Below the pieces are notes generated by a model. The model worked only from the letters and a program-made list of their open reading frames with translations. It had not been told where the DNA came from and searched no databases. From Phytophthora hibernalis (lineage: Eukaryota > Oomycota > Peronosporomycetes > Peronosporales > Peronosporaceae), in assembly GCA_012656075.1 (NCBI GenBank), contig JAAKBF010000324.1, forward strand, positions 310,001-374,000: DNA of 64,000 bases, read 5' to 3'. Below, in pieces: positions 20,082 through 35,000 of the stretch. The first letter of the stretch is position 1, and every line of letters begins with the position of its first letter. Position numbers and translations under genes: made by a program.

Positions 20082-23000
20082 ATGCAGCGCCTCCCAGTGC
20101 GGACAGTATTGCTTTTGCTGCTGTCATGTCTTCCCCTGGTGTCTATGCAGCCATCTCGGGTGCGAGCGTGTCTCCCGCTTCGTTGAATGGAGGCGTCGTA
20201 AGTGACATCACGGTTTCGCTCACAGTCTCAGTGGAAGTCCAAGTGGGCAACTCCGTGCTGGTAGATTTCCCCACCGGCTTCCAGATCCCCAGCGACACGA
20301 CTGTAGTCGTGCAGACGGCGGGAAGCTCGACAACGCTATCGGTTTCAAGTGTGTCAACGACGCAGATATCGGTGCTGGTGGGGGTACCTCGATCTCGCAG
20401 AATGCTGCATTCGCTTTTTCAATTGCAAATGTCAGGAACCCGGGAGCTCAGACGACAGGCTACTTCGCGCTTTCTACTTACGACGGCTATGCCCTTCTGG
20501 AGACAGAAAATGCAGTACCCGGAGTTACAATATCGGCGACAACGCTAGCTGACGCCGGAGTGGCACCTGTGGTCCCTGACGCGGGCGCGCTGGGCAAGGC
20601 GACGGTGACGTTCAAGAGTGCCGTCCGACTGCCCGTCGGCAGCTTGGTCAAGATCACGTTTCCGAGTGACTTCCACGTTGCATCCACGGCACTGTCGGAC
20701 GCGTCCAATATCGATGGCACCGTCACAATGTCCGGCTCCGACGTGATCGTCGCGGTCGCCACCTCTGCAGTGGCGGCAGACGCTGTGGTGGCGTTCAAGC
20801 TGGACGGCGTCACGAACCCAAGCGCTAGGACGACGGGTTCGTTCGTGGTGGCGACGATGGACAGCGCGTTGAAACTCTTTCAGCAGTCGGCTGTGATCGC
20901 CGGTGTGCCGATATCGGCGACAACGCTAGCTGACGCCGGAGTGGCACCTGTGGTCCCTGACGCGGGCGCGCTGGGCAAGGCGACGGTGACGTTCAAGAGT
21001 GCCGTCCGACTGCCCGTCGGCAGCTTGGTCAAGATCACGTTTCCGAGTGACTTCCACGTTGCATCCACGGCACTGTCGGACGCGTCCAATATCGATGGCA
21101 CCGTCACAATGTCCGGCTCCGACGTGATCGTCGCGGTCGCCACCTCTGCAGTGGCGGCAGACGCTGTGGTGGCGTTCAAGCTGGACGGCGTCACGAACCC
21201 AAGCGCTAGGACGACGGGTTCGTTCGTGGTGGCGACGATGGACAGCGCGTTGAAACTCTTTCAGCAGTCGGCTGTGATCGCCGGTGTGCCGATATCGGCG
21301 ACAACGCTAGCTGACGCCGGAGTGGCACCTGTGGTCCCTGACGCGGGCGCGCTGGGCAAGGCGACGGTGACGTTCAAGAGTGCCGTCCGACTGCCCGTCG
21401 GCAGCTTGGTCAAGATCACGTTTCCGAGTGACTTCCACGTTGCATCCACGGCACTGTCGGACGCGTCCAATATCGATGGCACCGTCACAATGTCCGGCTC
21501 CGACGTGATCGTCGCGGTCGCCACCTCTGCAGTGGCGGCAGACGCTGTGGTGGCGTTCAAGCTGGACGGCGTCACGAACCCAAGCGCTAGGACGACGGGT
21601 TCGTTCGTGGTGGCGACGATGGACAGCGCGTTGAAACTCTTTCAGCAGTCGGCTGTGATCGCCGGTGTGCCGATATCGGCGACAACGCTAGCTGACGCCG
21701 GAGTGGCACCTGTGGTCCCTGACGCGGGCGCGCTGGGCAAGGCGACGGTGACGTTCAAGAGTGCCGTCCGACTGCCCGTCGGCAGCTTGGTCAAGATCAC
21801 GTTTCCGAGTGACTTCCACGTTGCATCCACGGCACTGTCGGACGCGTCCAATATCGATGGCACCGTCACAATGTCCGGCTCCGACGTGATCGTCGCGGTC
21901 GCCACCTCTGCAGTGGCGGCAGACGCTGTGGTGGCGTTCAAGCTGGACGGCGTCACGAACCCAAGCGCTAGGACGACGGGTTCGTTCGTGGTGGCGACGA
22001 TGGACAGCGCGTTGAAACTCTTTCAGCAGTCGGCTGTGATCGCCGGTGTGCCGATATCGGCGACAACGCTAGCTGACGCCGGAGTGGCACCTGTGGTCCC
22101 TGACGCGGGCGCGCTGGGCAAGGCGACGGTGACGTTCAAGAGTGCCGTCCGACTGCCCGTCGGCAGCTTGGTCAAGATCACGTTTCCGAGTGACTTCCAC
22201 GTTGCATCCACGGCACTGTCGGACGCGTCCAATATCGATGGCACCGTCACAATGTCCGGCTCCGACGTGATCGTCGCGGTCGCCACCTCTGCAGTGGCGG
22301 CAGACGCTGTGGTGGCGTTCAAGCTGGACGGCGTCACGAACCCAAGCGCTAGGACGACGGGTTCGTTCGTGGTGGCGACGATGGACAGCGCGTTGAAACT
22401 CTTTCAGCAGTCGGCTGTGATCGCCGGTGTGCCGATATCGGCGACAACGCTAGCTGACGCCGGAGTGGCACCTGTGGTCCCCTGACGCGGGCGCGCTGGG
22501 CAAGGCGACGGTGACGTTCAAGAGTGCCGTCCGACTGCCCGTCGGCAGCTTGGTCAAGATCACGTTTCCGAGTGACTTCCACGTTGCATCCACGGCACTG
22601 TCGGACGCGTCCAATATCGATGGCACCGTCACAATGTCCGGCTCCGACGTGATCGTCGCGGTCGCCACCTCTGCAGTGGCGGCAGACGCTGTGGTGGCGT
22701 TCAAGCTGGACGGCGTCACGAACCCAAGCGCTAGGACGACGGGTTCGTTCGTGGTAGCGACGATGGACAGCGCGTTGAAACTCTTTCAGCAGTCGGCTGT
22801 GATCGCCGGTGTGCCGATATCGGCGACAACGCTAGCTGACGCCGGAGTGGCACCTGTGGTCCCTGACGCGGGCGCGCTGGGCAAGGCGACGGTGACGTTC
22901 AAGAGTGCCGTCCGACTGCCCGTCGGCAGCTTGGTCAAGATCACGTTTCCGAGTGACTTCCACGTTGCATCCACGGCACTGTCGGACGCGTCCAATATCG

Positions 23001-26000
23001 ATGGCACCGTCACAATGTCCGGCTCCGACGTGATCGTCGCGGTCGCCACCTCTGCAGTGGCGGCAGACGCTGTGGTGGCGTTCAAGCTGGACGGCGTCAC
23101 GAACCCGCGCTAGGACGACGGGTTCGTTCGTGGTGGCGACGATGGACAGCGCGTTGAAACTCTTTCAGCAGTCGGCTGTGATCGCCGGTGTGCCGATATC
23201 GGCGACAACGCTAGCTGACGCCGGAGTGGCACCTGTGGTCCTGACGCGGGCGCGCTGGGCAAGGCGACGGTGACGTTCAAGAGTGCCGTCCGACTGCCCG
23301 TCGGCAGCTTGGTCAAGATCACGTTTCCGAGTGACTTCCACGTTGCATCCACGGCACTGTCGGACGCGTCCAATATCGATGGCACCGTCACAATGTCCGG
23401 CTCCGACGTGATCGTCGCGGTCGCCACCTCTGCAGTGGCGGCAGACGCTGTGGTGGCGTTCAAGCTGGACGGCGTCACGAACCCAAGCGCTAGGACGACG
23501 GGTTCGTTCGTGGTGGCGACGATGGACAGCGCGTTGAAACTCTTTCAGCAGTCGGCTGTGATCGCCGGTGTGCCGATATCGGCGACAACGCTAGCTGACG
23601 CCGGAGTGGCACCTGTGGTCCCTGACGCGGGCGCGCTGGGCAAGGCGACGGTGACGTTCAAGAGTGCCGTCCGACTGCCCGTCGGCAGCTTGGTCAAGAT
23701 CACGTTTCCGAGTGACTTCCACGTTGCATCCACGGCACTGTCGGACGCGTCCAATATCGATGGCACCGTCACAATGTCCGGCTCCGACGTGATCGTCGCG
23801 GTCGCCACCTCTGCAGTGGCGGCAGACGCTGTGGTGGCGTTCAAGCTGGACGGCGTCACGAACCCAAGCGCTAGGACGACGGGTTCGTTCGTGGTGGCGA
23901 CGATGGACAGCGCGTTGAAACTCTTTCAGCAGTCGGCTGTGATCGCCGGTGTGCCGATATCGGCGACAACGCTAGCTGACGCCGGAGTGGCACCTGTGGT
24001 CCCTGACGCGGGCGCGCTGGGCAAGGCGACGGTGACGTTCAAGAGTGCCGTCCGACTGCCCGTCGGCAGCTTGGTCAAGATCACGTTTCCGAGTGACTTC
24101 CACGTTGCATCCACGGCACTGTCGGACGCGTCCAATATCGATGGCACCGTCACAATGTCCGGCTCCGACGTGATCGTCGCGGTCGCCACCTCTGCAGTGG
24201 CGGCAGACGCTGTGGTGGCGTTCAAGCTGGACGGCGTCACGAACCCAAGCGCTAGGACGACGGGTTCGTTCGTGGTGGCGACGATGGACAGCGCGTTGAA
24301 ACTCTTTCAGCAGTCGGCTGTGATCGCCGGTGTGCCGATATCGGCGACAACGCTAGCTGACGCCGGAGTGGCACCTGTGGTCCCTGACGCGGGCGCGCTG
24401 GGCAAGGCGACGGTGACGTTCAAGAGTGCCGTCCGACTGCCCGTCGGCAGCTTGGTCAAGATCACGTTTCCGAGTGACTTCCACGTTGCATCCACGGCAC
24501 TGTCGGACGCGTCCAATATCGATGGCACCGTCACAATGTCCGGCTCCGACGTGATCGTCGCGGTCGCCACCTCTGCAGTGGCGGCAGACGCTGTGGTGGC
24601 GTTCAAGCTGGACGGCGTCACGAACCCAAGCGCTAGGACGACGGGTTCGTTCGTGGTGGCGACGATGGACAGCGCGTTGAAACTCTTTCAGCAGTCGGCT
24701 GTGATCGCCGGTGTGCCGATATCGGCGACAACGCTAGCTGACGCCGGAGTGGCACCTGTGGTCCCTGACGCGGGCGCGCTGGGCAAGGCGACGGTGACGT
24801 TCAAGAGTGCCGTCCGACTGCCCGTCGGCAGCTTGGTCAAGATCACGTTTCCGAGTGACTTCCACGTTGCATCCACGGCACTGTCGGACGCGTCCAATAT
24901 CGATGGCACCGTCACAATGTCCGGCTCCGACGTGATCGTCGCGGTCGCCACCTCTGCAGTGGCGGCAGACGCTGTGGTGGCGTTCAAGCTGGACGGCGTC
25001 ACGAACCCAAGCGCTAGGACGACGGGTTCGTTCGTGGTGGCGACGATGGACAGCGCGTTGAAACTCTTTCAGCAGTCGGCTGTGATCGCCGGTGTGCCGA
25101 TATCGGCGACAACGCTAGCTGACGCCGGAGTGGCACCTGTGGTCCCTGACGCGGGCGCGCTGGGCAAGGCGACGGTGACGTTCAAGAGTGCCGTCCGACT
25201 GCCCGTCGGCAGCTTGGTCAAGATCACGTTTCCGAGTGACTTCCACGTTGCATCCACGGCACTGTCGGACGCGTCCAATATCGATGGCACCGTCACAATG
25301 TCCGGCTCCGACGTGATCGTCGCGGTCGCCACCTCTGCAGTGGCGGCAGACGCTGTGGTGGCGTTCAAGCTGGACGGCGTCACGAACCCAAGCGCTAGGA
25401 CGACGGGTTCGTTCGTGGTGGCGACGATGGACAGCGCGTTGAAACTCTTTCAGCAGTCGGCTGTGATCGCCGGTGTGCCGATATCGGCGACAACGCTAGC
25501 TGACGCCGGAGTGGCACCTGTGGTCCCTGACGCGGGCGCGCTGGGCAAGGCGACGGTGACGTTCAAGAGTGCCGTCCGACTGCCCGTCGGCAGCTTGGTC
25601 AAGATCACGTTTCCGAGTGACTTCCACGTTGCATCCACGGCACTGTCGGACGCGTCCAATATCGATGGCACCGTCACAATGTCCGGCTCCGACGTGATCG
25701 TCGCGGTCGCCACCTCTGCAGTGGCGGCAGACGCTGTGGTGGCGTTCAAGCTGGACGGCGTCACGAACCCAAGCGCTAGGACGACGGGTTCGTTCGTGGT
25801 GGCGACGATGGACAGCGCGTTGAAACTCTTTCAGCAGTCGGCTGTGATCGCCGGTGTGCCGATATCGGCGACAACGCTAGCTGACGCCGGAGTGGCACCT
25901 GTGGTCCCTGACGCGGGCGCGCTGGGCAAGGCGACGGTGACGTTCAAGAGTGCCGTCCGACTGCCCGTCGGCAGCTTGGTCAAGATCACGTTTCCGAGTG

Positions 26001-29000
26001 ACTTCCACGTTGCATCCACGGCACTGTCGGACGCGTCCAATATCGATGGCACCGTCACAATGTCCGGCTCCGACGTGATCGTCGCGGTCGCCACCTCTGC
26101 AGTGGCGGCAGACGCTGTGGTGGCGTTCAAGCTGGACGGCGTCACGAACCCAAGCGCTAGGACGACGGGTTCGTTCGTGGTGGCGACGATGGACAGCGCG
26201 TTGAAACTCTTTCAGCAGTCGGCTGTGATCGCCGGTGTGCCGATATCGGCGACAACGCTAGCTGACGCCGGAGTGGCACCTGTGGTCCCTGACGCGGGCG
26301 CGCTGGGCAAGGCGACGGTGACGTTCAAGAGTGCCGTCCGACTGCCCGTCGGCAGCTTGGTCAAGATCACGTTTCCGAGTGACTTCCACGTTGCATCCAC
26401 GGCACTGTCGGACGCGTCCAATATCGATGGCACCGTCACAATGTCCGGCTCCGACGTGATCGTCGCGGTCGCCACCTCTGCAGTGGCGGCAGACGCTGTG
26501 GTGGCGTTCAAGCTGGACGGCGTCACGAACCCAAGCGCTAGGACGACGGGTTCGTTCGTGGTGGCGACGATGGACAGCGCGTTGAAACTCTTTCAGCAGT
26601 CGGCTGTGATCGCCGGTGTGCCGATATCGGCGACAACGCTAGCTGACGCCGGAGTGGCACCTGTGGTCCCTGACGCGGGCGCGCTGGGCAAGGCGACGGT
26701 GACGTTCAAGAGTGCCGTCCGACTGCCCGTCGGCAGCTTGGTCAAGATCACGTTTCCGAGTGACTTCCACGTTGCATCCACGGCACTGTCGGACGCGTCC
26801 AATATCGATGGCACCGTCACAATGTCCGGCTCCGACGTGATCGTCGCGGTCGCCACCTCTGCAGTGGCGGCAGACGCTGTGGTGGCGTTCAAGCTGGACG
26901 GCGTCACGAACCCAAGCGCTAGGACGACGGGTTCGTTCGTGGTGGCGACGATGGACAGCGCGTTGAAACTCTTTCAGCAGTCGGCTGTGATCGCCGGTGT
27001 GCCGATATCGGCGACAACGCTAGCTGACGCCGGAGTGGCACCTGTGGTCCCTGACGCGGGCGCGCTGGGCAAGGCGACGGTGACGTTCAAGAGTGCCGTC
27101 CGACTGCCCGTCGGCAGCTTGGTCAAGATCACGTTTCCGAGTGACTTCCACGTTGCATCCACGGCACTGTCGGACGCGTCCAATATCGATGGCACCGTCA
27201 CAATGTCCGGCTCCGACGTGATCGTCGCGGTCGCCACCTCTGCAGTGGCGGCAGACGCTGTGGTGGCGTTCAAGCTGGACGGCGTCACGAACCCAAGCGC
27301 TAGGACGACGGGTTCGTTCGTGGTGGCGACGATGGACAGCGCGTTGAAACTCTTTCAGCAGTCGGCTGTGATCGCCGGTGTGCCGATATCGGCGACAACG
27401 CTAGCTGACGCCGGAGTGGCACCTGTGGTCCCTGACGCGGGCGCGCTGGGCAAGGCGACGGTGACGTTCAAGAGTGCCGTCCGACTGCCCGTCGGCAGCT
27501 TGGTCAAGATCACGTTTCCGAGTGACTTCCACGTTGCATCCACGGCACTGTCGGACGCGTCCAATATCGATGGCACCGTCACAATGTCCGGCTCCGACGT
27601 GATCGTCGCGGTCGCCACCTCTGCAGTGGCGGCAGACGCTGTGGTGGCGTTCAAGCTGGACGGCGTCACGAACCCAAGCGCTAGGACGACGGGTTCGTTC
27701 GTGGTGGCGACGATGGACAGCGCGTTGAAACTCTTTCAGCAGTCGGCTGTGATCGCCGGTGTGCCGATATCGGCGACAACGCTAGCTGACGCCGGAGTGG
27801 CACCTGTGGTCCCTGACGCGGGCGCGCTGGGCAAGGCGACGGTGACGTTCAAGAGTGCCGTCCGACTGCCCGTCGGCAGCTTGGTCAAGATCACGTTTCC
27901 GAGTGACTTCCACGTTGCATCCACGGCACTGTCGGACGCGTCCAATATCGATGGCACCGTCACAATGTCCGGCTCCGACGTGATCATCGCGGTCGCCACC
28001 TCTGCAGTGGCGGCAGACGCTGTGGTGGCGTTCAAGCTGGACGGCGTCACGAACCCAAGCGCTAGGACGACGGGTTCGTTCGTGGTGGCGACGATGGACA
28101 GCGCGTTGAAACTCTTTCAGCAGTCGGCTGTGATCGCCGGTGTGCCGATATCGGCGACAACGCTAGCTGACGCCGGAGTGGCACCTGTGGTCCCTGACGC
28201 GGGCGCGCTGGGCAAGGCGACGGTGACGTTCAAGAGTGCCGTCCGACTGCCCGTCGGCAGCTTGGTCAAGATCACGTTTCCGAGTGACTTCCACGTTGCA
28301 TCCACGGCACTGTCGGACGCGTCCAATATCGATGGCACCGTCACAATGTCCGGCTCCGACGTGATCGTCGCGGTCGCCACCTCTGCAGTGGCGGCAGACG
28401 CTGTGGTGGCGTTCAAGCTGGACGGCGTCACGAACCCAAGCGCTAGGACGACGGGTTCGTTCGTGGTGGCGACGATGGACAGCGCGTTGAAACTCTTTCA
28501 GCAGTCGGCTGTGATCGCCGGTGTGCCGATATCGGCGACAACGCTAGCTGACGCCGGAGTGGCACCTGTGGTCCCTGACGCGGGCGCGCTGGGCAAGGCG
28601 ACGGTGACGTTCAAGAGTGCCGTCCGACTGCCCGTCGGCAGCTTGGTCAAGATCACGTTTCCGAGTGACTTCCACGTTGCATCCACGGCACTGTCGGACG
28701 CGTCCAATATCGATGGCACCGTCACAATGTCCGGCTCCGACGTGATCGTCGCGGTCGCCACCTCTGCAGTGGCGGCAGACGCTGTGGTGGCGTTCAAGCT
28801 GGACGGCGTCACGAACCCAAGCGCTAGGACGACGGGTTCGTTCGTGGTAGCGACGATGGACAGCGCGTTGAAACTCTTTCAGCAGTCGGCTGTGATCGCC
28901 GGTGTGCCGATATCGGCGACAACGCTAGCTGACGCCGGAGTGGCACCTGTGGTCCCTGACGCGGGCGCGCTGGGCAAGGCGACGGTGACGTTCAAGAGTG

Positions 29001-32000
29001 CCGTCCGACTGCCCGTCGGCAGCTTGGTCAAGATCACGTTTCCGAGTGACTTCCACGTTGCATCCACGGCACTGTCGGACGCGTCCAATATCGATGGCAC
29101 CGTCACAATGTCCGGCTCCGACGTGATCGTCGCGGTCGCCACCTCTGCAGTGGCGGCAGACGCTGTGGTGGCGTTCAAGCTGGACGGCGTCACGAACCCA
29201 AGCGCTAGGACGACGGGTTCGTTCGTGGTGGCGACGATGGACAGCGCGTTGAAACTCTTTCAGCAGTCGGCTGTGATCGCCGGTGTGCCGATATCGGCGA
29301 CAACGCTAGCTGACGCCGGAGTGGCACCTGTGGTCCCTGACGCGGGCGCGCTGGGCAAGGCGACGGTGACGTTCAAGAGTGCCGTCCGACTGCCCGTCGG
29401 CAGCTTGGTCAAGATCACGTTTCCGAGTGACTTCCACGTTGCATCCACGGCACTGTCGGACGCGTCCAATATCGATGGCACCGTCACAATGTCCGGCTCC
29501 GACGTGATCGTCGCGGTCGCCACCTCTGCAGTGGCGGCAGACGCTGTGGTGGCGTTCAAGCTGGACGGCGTCACGAACCCAAGCGCTAGGACGACGGGTT
29601 CGTTCGTGGTGGCGACGATGGACAAGTGGTTGTTTTTGTATGAAGAATCGGATCCGATCGATGGTGTGGCTATAGTGAGTACGACGCTGTCCGCTGCCGC
29701 TGTGAATATTGATTCGTTGAAGGGGGCGTGGTAGGCACTGCCACAGTTTCTTTCAAAAGCGCCGTCGAACTGCCCGTAGGCAGTTTGATTAAGGTAACCT
29801 TCCCGAGTGACTTCCAGATTGCATCTACAGCACTGTCGGATACCTCCAATATTGATGGCGGCAGCGCTGTGCAGGTGGCCGACTTCGAAGTAACTATCAC
29901 AATTTCCAACGCTGCAGTGGTGATAGACGCCATTGTGTCGTTCAAACTGGATGGTGTGACGAATCCAGGCGCCAAAACAACAGGCACGTTTACCGTGGGG
30001 ACGATGGACAGCTCCTTGTTACAATTCCAACAGTCGGGTCCGATCGCTGCAGTAACGATTGAGAGCGCAACACTAGCTGATGCTGCCGTGATACCAGACA
30101 TCTTGGAAGCGGGAGTGGTAGGCACGGCTACAGTAAAATTCACAAGCTCCGTAGGCCTGTCCGTAGGCAGCTTGGTAAAGATAACGTTCCCGACTGGGTT
30201 CTTGGTGGTACCAACCACGATATCAGCTACCTCCAGCATCGACAGCAGCAGTACTATTAACACATCAGGCTCCGTCGTGACGGTGACAGTCTCCAATACT
30301 GCAGTGACGGTAGGCGCCACTGTATCGTTCAAGTTGGATGGCCTGACAAATCCAGGGGCAACGACGACAGGTACTTTTGCTCTGGCAACAACTGACAGCT
30401 CGATGAACACGTTTGAGCAGCAGACCGTGATTAGTGGGGTGACAATCGAGGAGACGATGCTGGTGGGTGCAACCTTGAAATTGGATAGCTTGGATGCAGG
30501 GATGGTGGGTATGGCAGCTGTCTCGTTCACTACTGCTGTCGGACTGCCCGTGGGCAGTTTCGTCAAGGTGGCGTTCCCCGACGACTTCCAGGTTGCATCC
30601 ACGACATTGTCAGATGCCTCCAATATTGCTGGCACTGTCACCATGTCCGGGTCCGACGTTGCCGTCACAATCATTAACAATGCAGTAACGAAAAGCGCTG
30701 TGGTGTCGTTCAAGCTGGACGGTGTGACGAACCCAGGCGCTAAAACAACGGATACTTTCATGGTTGCAACGATGGATAGCTCTTCAAACCTGTTTCAGCA
30801 ATCAAATCCAATCGCTGCAGCAACAATTAAAACCACAACGTTAGCCGGTATTTCCGTTGGACCGGCTAACAACATTGCTGGTGTGGAGTCGATTTATGAT
30901 GTCTCCTTTGAGATGAATGCTGCGATACCTGAGGGTGGATATTTCATTCTGACTGTACCGATTGATTTTATTCTATCCGGAAATATTACGATGGTAGATT
31001 CGGTGATGTCGATTGTGTGGGATGGAACGATTAACGGCCAAGGGATAAAGTTTAAAGCCTTGTCATGGTACGCTGCTGGCCAGCACAATATTCAAGTCAA
31101 GTTCCTTCAAAACCCAGGTGTGTGGTGTTACGGGTGTGCTGACATAGCAAACGTACTGACTTGTCTTTTTGTTTCGTGTAGGTACATCGACTACCGGATC
31201 ATTCACGTTGTCCACGACAGACGCAAAAGAGTTCCGTATTGAAAGCGCGGATTGCGATGGTGTACAAATTGTTCCGGGTTCAATCACGGATGCTGTCCTC
31301 ACGCCACATTTGGCACACCCCGGAATTGTGTCGCGAGTTGATGTTTCTTTCACAGCGTCGGCGGGGCTTGCAGAAGGTAGTCATTTAAATATTTATCTTC
31401 CAGTAGATGAATACGAAGCGGCTGTGCCGATTTTATCTGTCGTGGTAGCAACTCCGTCGGGATTTAGTGCTACGGCCTCGTGGAGGAGTTCGGACACAGC
31501 AATCCTAGTCACACTCACAAGCTCAACAACGATTGCGCATGGTGATGCTGTTACTTTACAAGTGACTGCGCTGGAAACACCACAATCTGTCCGCGCCTCA
31601 TCTACTGCGGGAAAGATTGAGAGTTGGAATGGCGAGGGGCTGCAGCTGGACGAATTAAGTACGTTGTCGTTAAGCGCTATCACTGCTGTTACCGGGCTTC
31701 CGTGCACGTGGGCAACGGAGACGCCTAATCCTGGCGTCACATCGAACGTGCTTGTCACTTTCAAAACGAATGGTATGATACCACAGGGTGGAAAGATTGT
31801 CGTGGAGTTACCAGCATCCGACTTTTACGCAGACTCGGTTGGAAATGCTCCTCTGTCGTGTTCAAGAATCCCAGTACTGTTGTTGTAGCTACGTCTACAT
31901 GGGACAAAGCTACGAATGCTCTCGAGTTCGCGATCTCGAGCGATTCAATTCCAGCTTACAAAACTGGCGCCCAAGTGAAGGTTCTAAGACTTGACACGCC

Positions 32001-35000
32001 AATGTCAGTTCGGACAGCGTCGAGATTACCAGCCTCGCTAACGACATTCGATCCTTTTGGAATTGTAATTGACGGGCCTAGTGTACTTCAGCTGGATGCA
32101 ATCACTGCAGGATTTATACTAGGCAGTCGAGTTTGACTGCAGCAAATGCCGTGCCGGGGTTACCAGCGTTCAGACTGTCGACTTTTCCATCACAGGGAGA
32201 ATGGATCCGGGTGGAAAGTTTGAATTTACGCTGCCAGATTCGCAATGGTCAATGGCAGCGACGGCTGTTGCCACATTCATTTCACCAAACCTTGGTGCGG
32301 TCGGGTCGGTGGTGTGGAATGGACCTACGCGAATGATGACCGTGACATTGACCGGAACTACGTCAATTTCAGCATATACTAGTGTAACGCTGACTATTGA
32401 AGACGTCACAAATCCACCCAAAGAAACCGGAATCAACAACGCTTATCTCACGACTAGAGGTTCCGATGATTGTATCATTGATGGACCCGACACGGTCTCA
32501 GTAATGACTATCGCGCGAGGGGCATTGGTAGGGGCGAAGTCGTGGACTTCTGTCACAACGGCAAGTGCAAGCAGGAAAAGCGATCAGCTTCTAAGCTTTT
32601 CCTTGAGCGGCGCGCTACCAAGTGGAAGCATCGTGCTCGTTACACTACCGGCAGGTGGATGGCGAATGATGTATAGTTTTTCGGTCTCAGTATCGTTTTC
32701 ACTACCCGCAACCGGAGTAACTGTTCAAGCGGCAACGTGGTTTGCTTCGACTTACGAACTGCGAATTGTTACAAGCGGTGACCTTACTGAAGGTACTCAT
32801 GTAGAACTGCTTGTGAAAGACATGATCAATCCATTTTCAAGTTCCGTCGCAAGAGCATGCACAGTAACAACGATGCTGGCAGACTTGGGGGTCGTTGATG
32901 AATCCAAGGATATTGTCGTCAACCCGATAATAAGTGAGGTCTTGCCAGCTGAAGGATCATGGACATCGACCAAATCTACACCAGGCGTTCTTTCTACTCA
33001 GACACTTACGTTTACTACAGGAGGAAAACTGGAGCCAGACGCAAAGTTTTGTATCACAGGAGATGCGTGGACACTGATGGCTTCGACTTTCGCTTCGATG
33101 ACATTGGCCGGAAGTGGTCAGCCCGTTATACTAAAGTTAACATTCGACAAGGACAGCAGCACCCTCTGCATGACGACTCCTGTGGAATTGACAATGTCAC
33201 GGACGTTACCATAGTTTTGACTGACATTCTATCACCCCAATCGGTTCGTCTTGATCGGACAGAACCATTGCTTATTCACAGCCACCTGGGAGGCGATGTA
33301 AACCGGGGATCGATCCGGCTTAATGCAATCACTGAAGGAGCGCTGACGGGTTCGTTAACGTGGACAACGATGTTTTTCAGCCCTGGGCCGGTTGCAGGCT
33401 CAAGACCTCTGCAAACCTTGCTCTGAAAACTGCTGGGCAAATTGATGCTGGTGGGTATATCAAGGTTGAGCTTCCATCTGAGTGGGTTATGGCGCCTACG
33501 TGTACAGCAACTTTTGTTAGTCCGTCTATCCTGGGTAAAGCTTCGTGCAACCAAAACAAGATCAGCATCCATTTACAGGACAGTCTTAACGAGGCCACCG
33601 ACCTGGACATTTTGTTTGAGGGCGTTTACAACCCGCCTACTGTAATGCCTGAAGGGACAGCCTCATCTTGGACAATCGCCACGGACGGAGGAAAGATTGA
33701 CGAAAGCAACATCATTACAACAAACGCCATCATGTGCGCGGTGACGGAGATCAACAACCCAGGTGACCATCTCGTAGCAGTTGTTGGAGCCACCAAAACG
33801 TTTGCCTTCGAAGGATCTAATTTGACACAGGGCGACGTGATTAAGTTCGTAGATGCAAGCACTACTAGCGACGCAAACTGTGGAGTATCAACTTCGGGGC
33901 AATCTGACGTTGGTGGCATCAGTGTAAAGTATCTCAGTGCCAATCTAGATGTTACGCTGAAGTTCACCCAGTCATCACCTGATGGACAATCATTCGCTAT
34001 TTGCTACAAATTCGGCGAGAACCCATTCAAGTTGTACCCGGCGCTCAGTATCACTGTCAAAGAGATTAAGTCCGTCACTGCTGACGCGGGCTCTTCCGAT
34101 ATAGCAGTGACAGATTTTGTTAAAACTTGGAGTTTTGGTGGTAACGGGATTGTGGCTGGCGATCAAGTGCGTTGGATTGATCTGGATGTAGTGGAAAGCG
34201 CGGCGTATATATCGACTCCACCTGATTGCCTCGACACGTCGACACTAGCAAAAATATCTGCTCCGACTTTGGGGGCTTTAACTGCACCTGAAGATGAATA
34301 CACGCGCGTTATTGGTGTGAACGCTGCGACTTCATACGCCTTTTCTGTGGAAAGCAGCGGGAAGACCTATTGTCTTTGCTACAAATTCGGCAGCGAGCCG
34401 TTCAAGGTCTACCCATTGATGAAAGTAGAGGTGAATCACCTCCGCTATATTGAGGCTACATCCACAGGAAGTGACACGGTCGTTGTGGTGAATGCTCCGA
34501 AAACATTCATCTTCTATGGCGATGGTGTATCTTTGAATGACCGACTGTACTTTGTTGAAAAGGTAGCGTGTCTTCATGTGCCGAGAGCAATAATGACCCT
34601 ACGCTACAATTGATTCACTTTGTCAACGAGCAAGTGCAAAGCACGTTGTTTATTTCTAGTGACCTCGTTACTGGAGTCAATTTTGAAGCCTCTGCTGCAG
34701 GAATGGTGGTGATACCATGCTATCAGTTTGGAATTGAGCCGTACCAGTTGTATCCTGAAATTCGTTTAACAGTAAAAATGATCACGAAGTACACTGGGAC
34801 CTTGGGATCTCCTAAGCTGGCGGTGGCCGACGTCCCCGAGCCACTCACATTCCTTGGATATGGCTTGAGTGAAGGCGACAAAGTGCGATGGATACTACGT
34901 GGCGAAGAAGACTGCGAGAGCAGTCTTGCATCGTTAACGCAGCCGACTACATTGCATATTGTGGATACTATCACGCTGGATAACAATAATGCTGGATTTT

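Noticed and set aside
20531..29622. CRISPR-like or satellite reading of the array
   Set aside because: Units are contiguous without spacers and are in-frame coding modules of 127 codons.
20487..29625. Repeated 104-residue minus-strand ORFs in each 381-bp copy
   Set aside because: They are the antisense shadow of the plus-strand modules: period-locked, no own start context, and disappearing where the array diverges.
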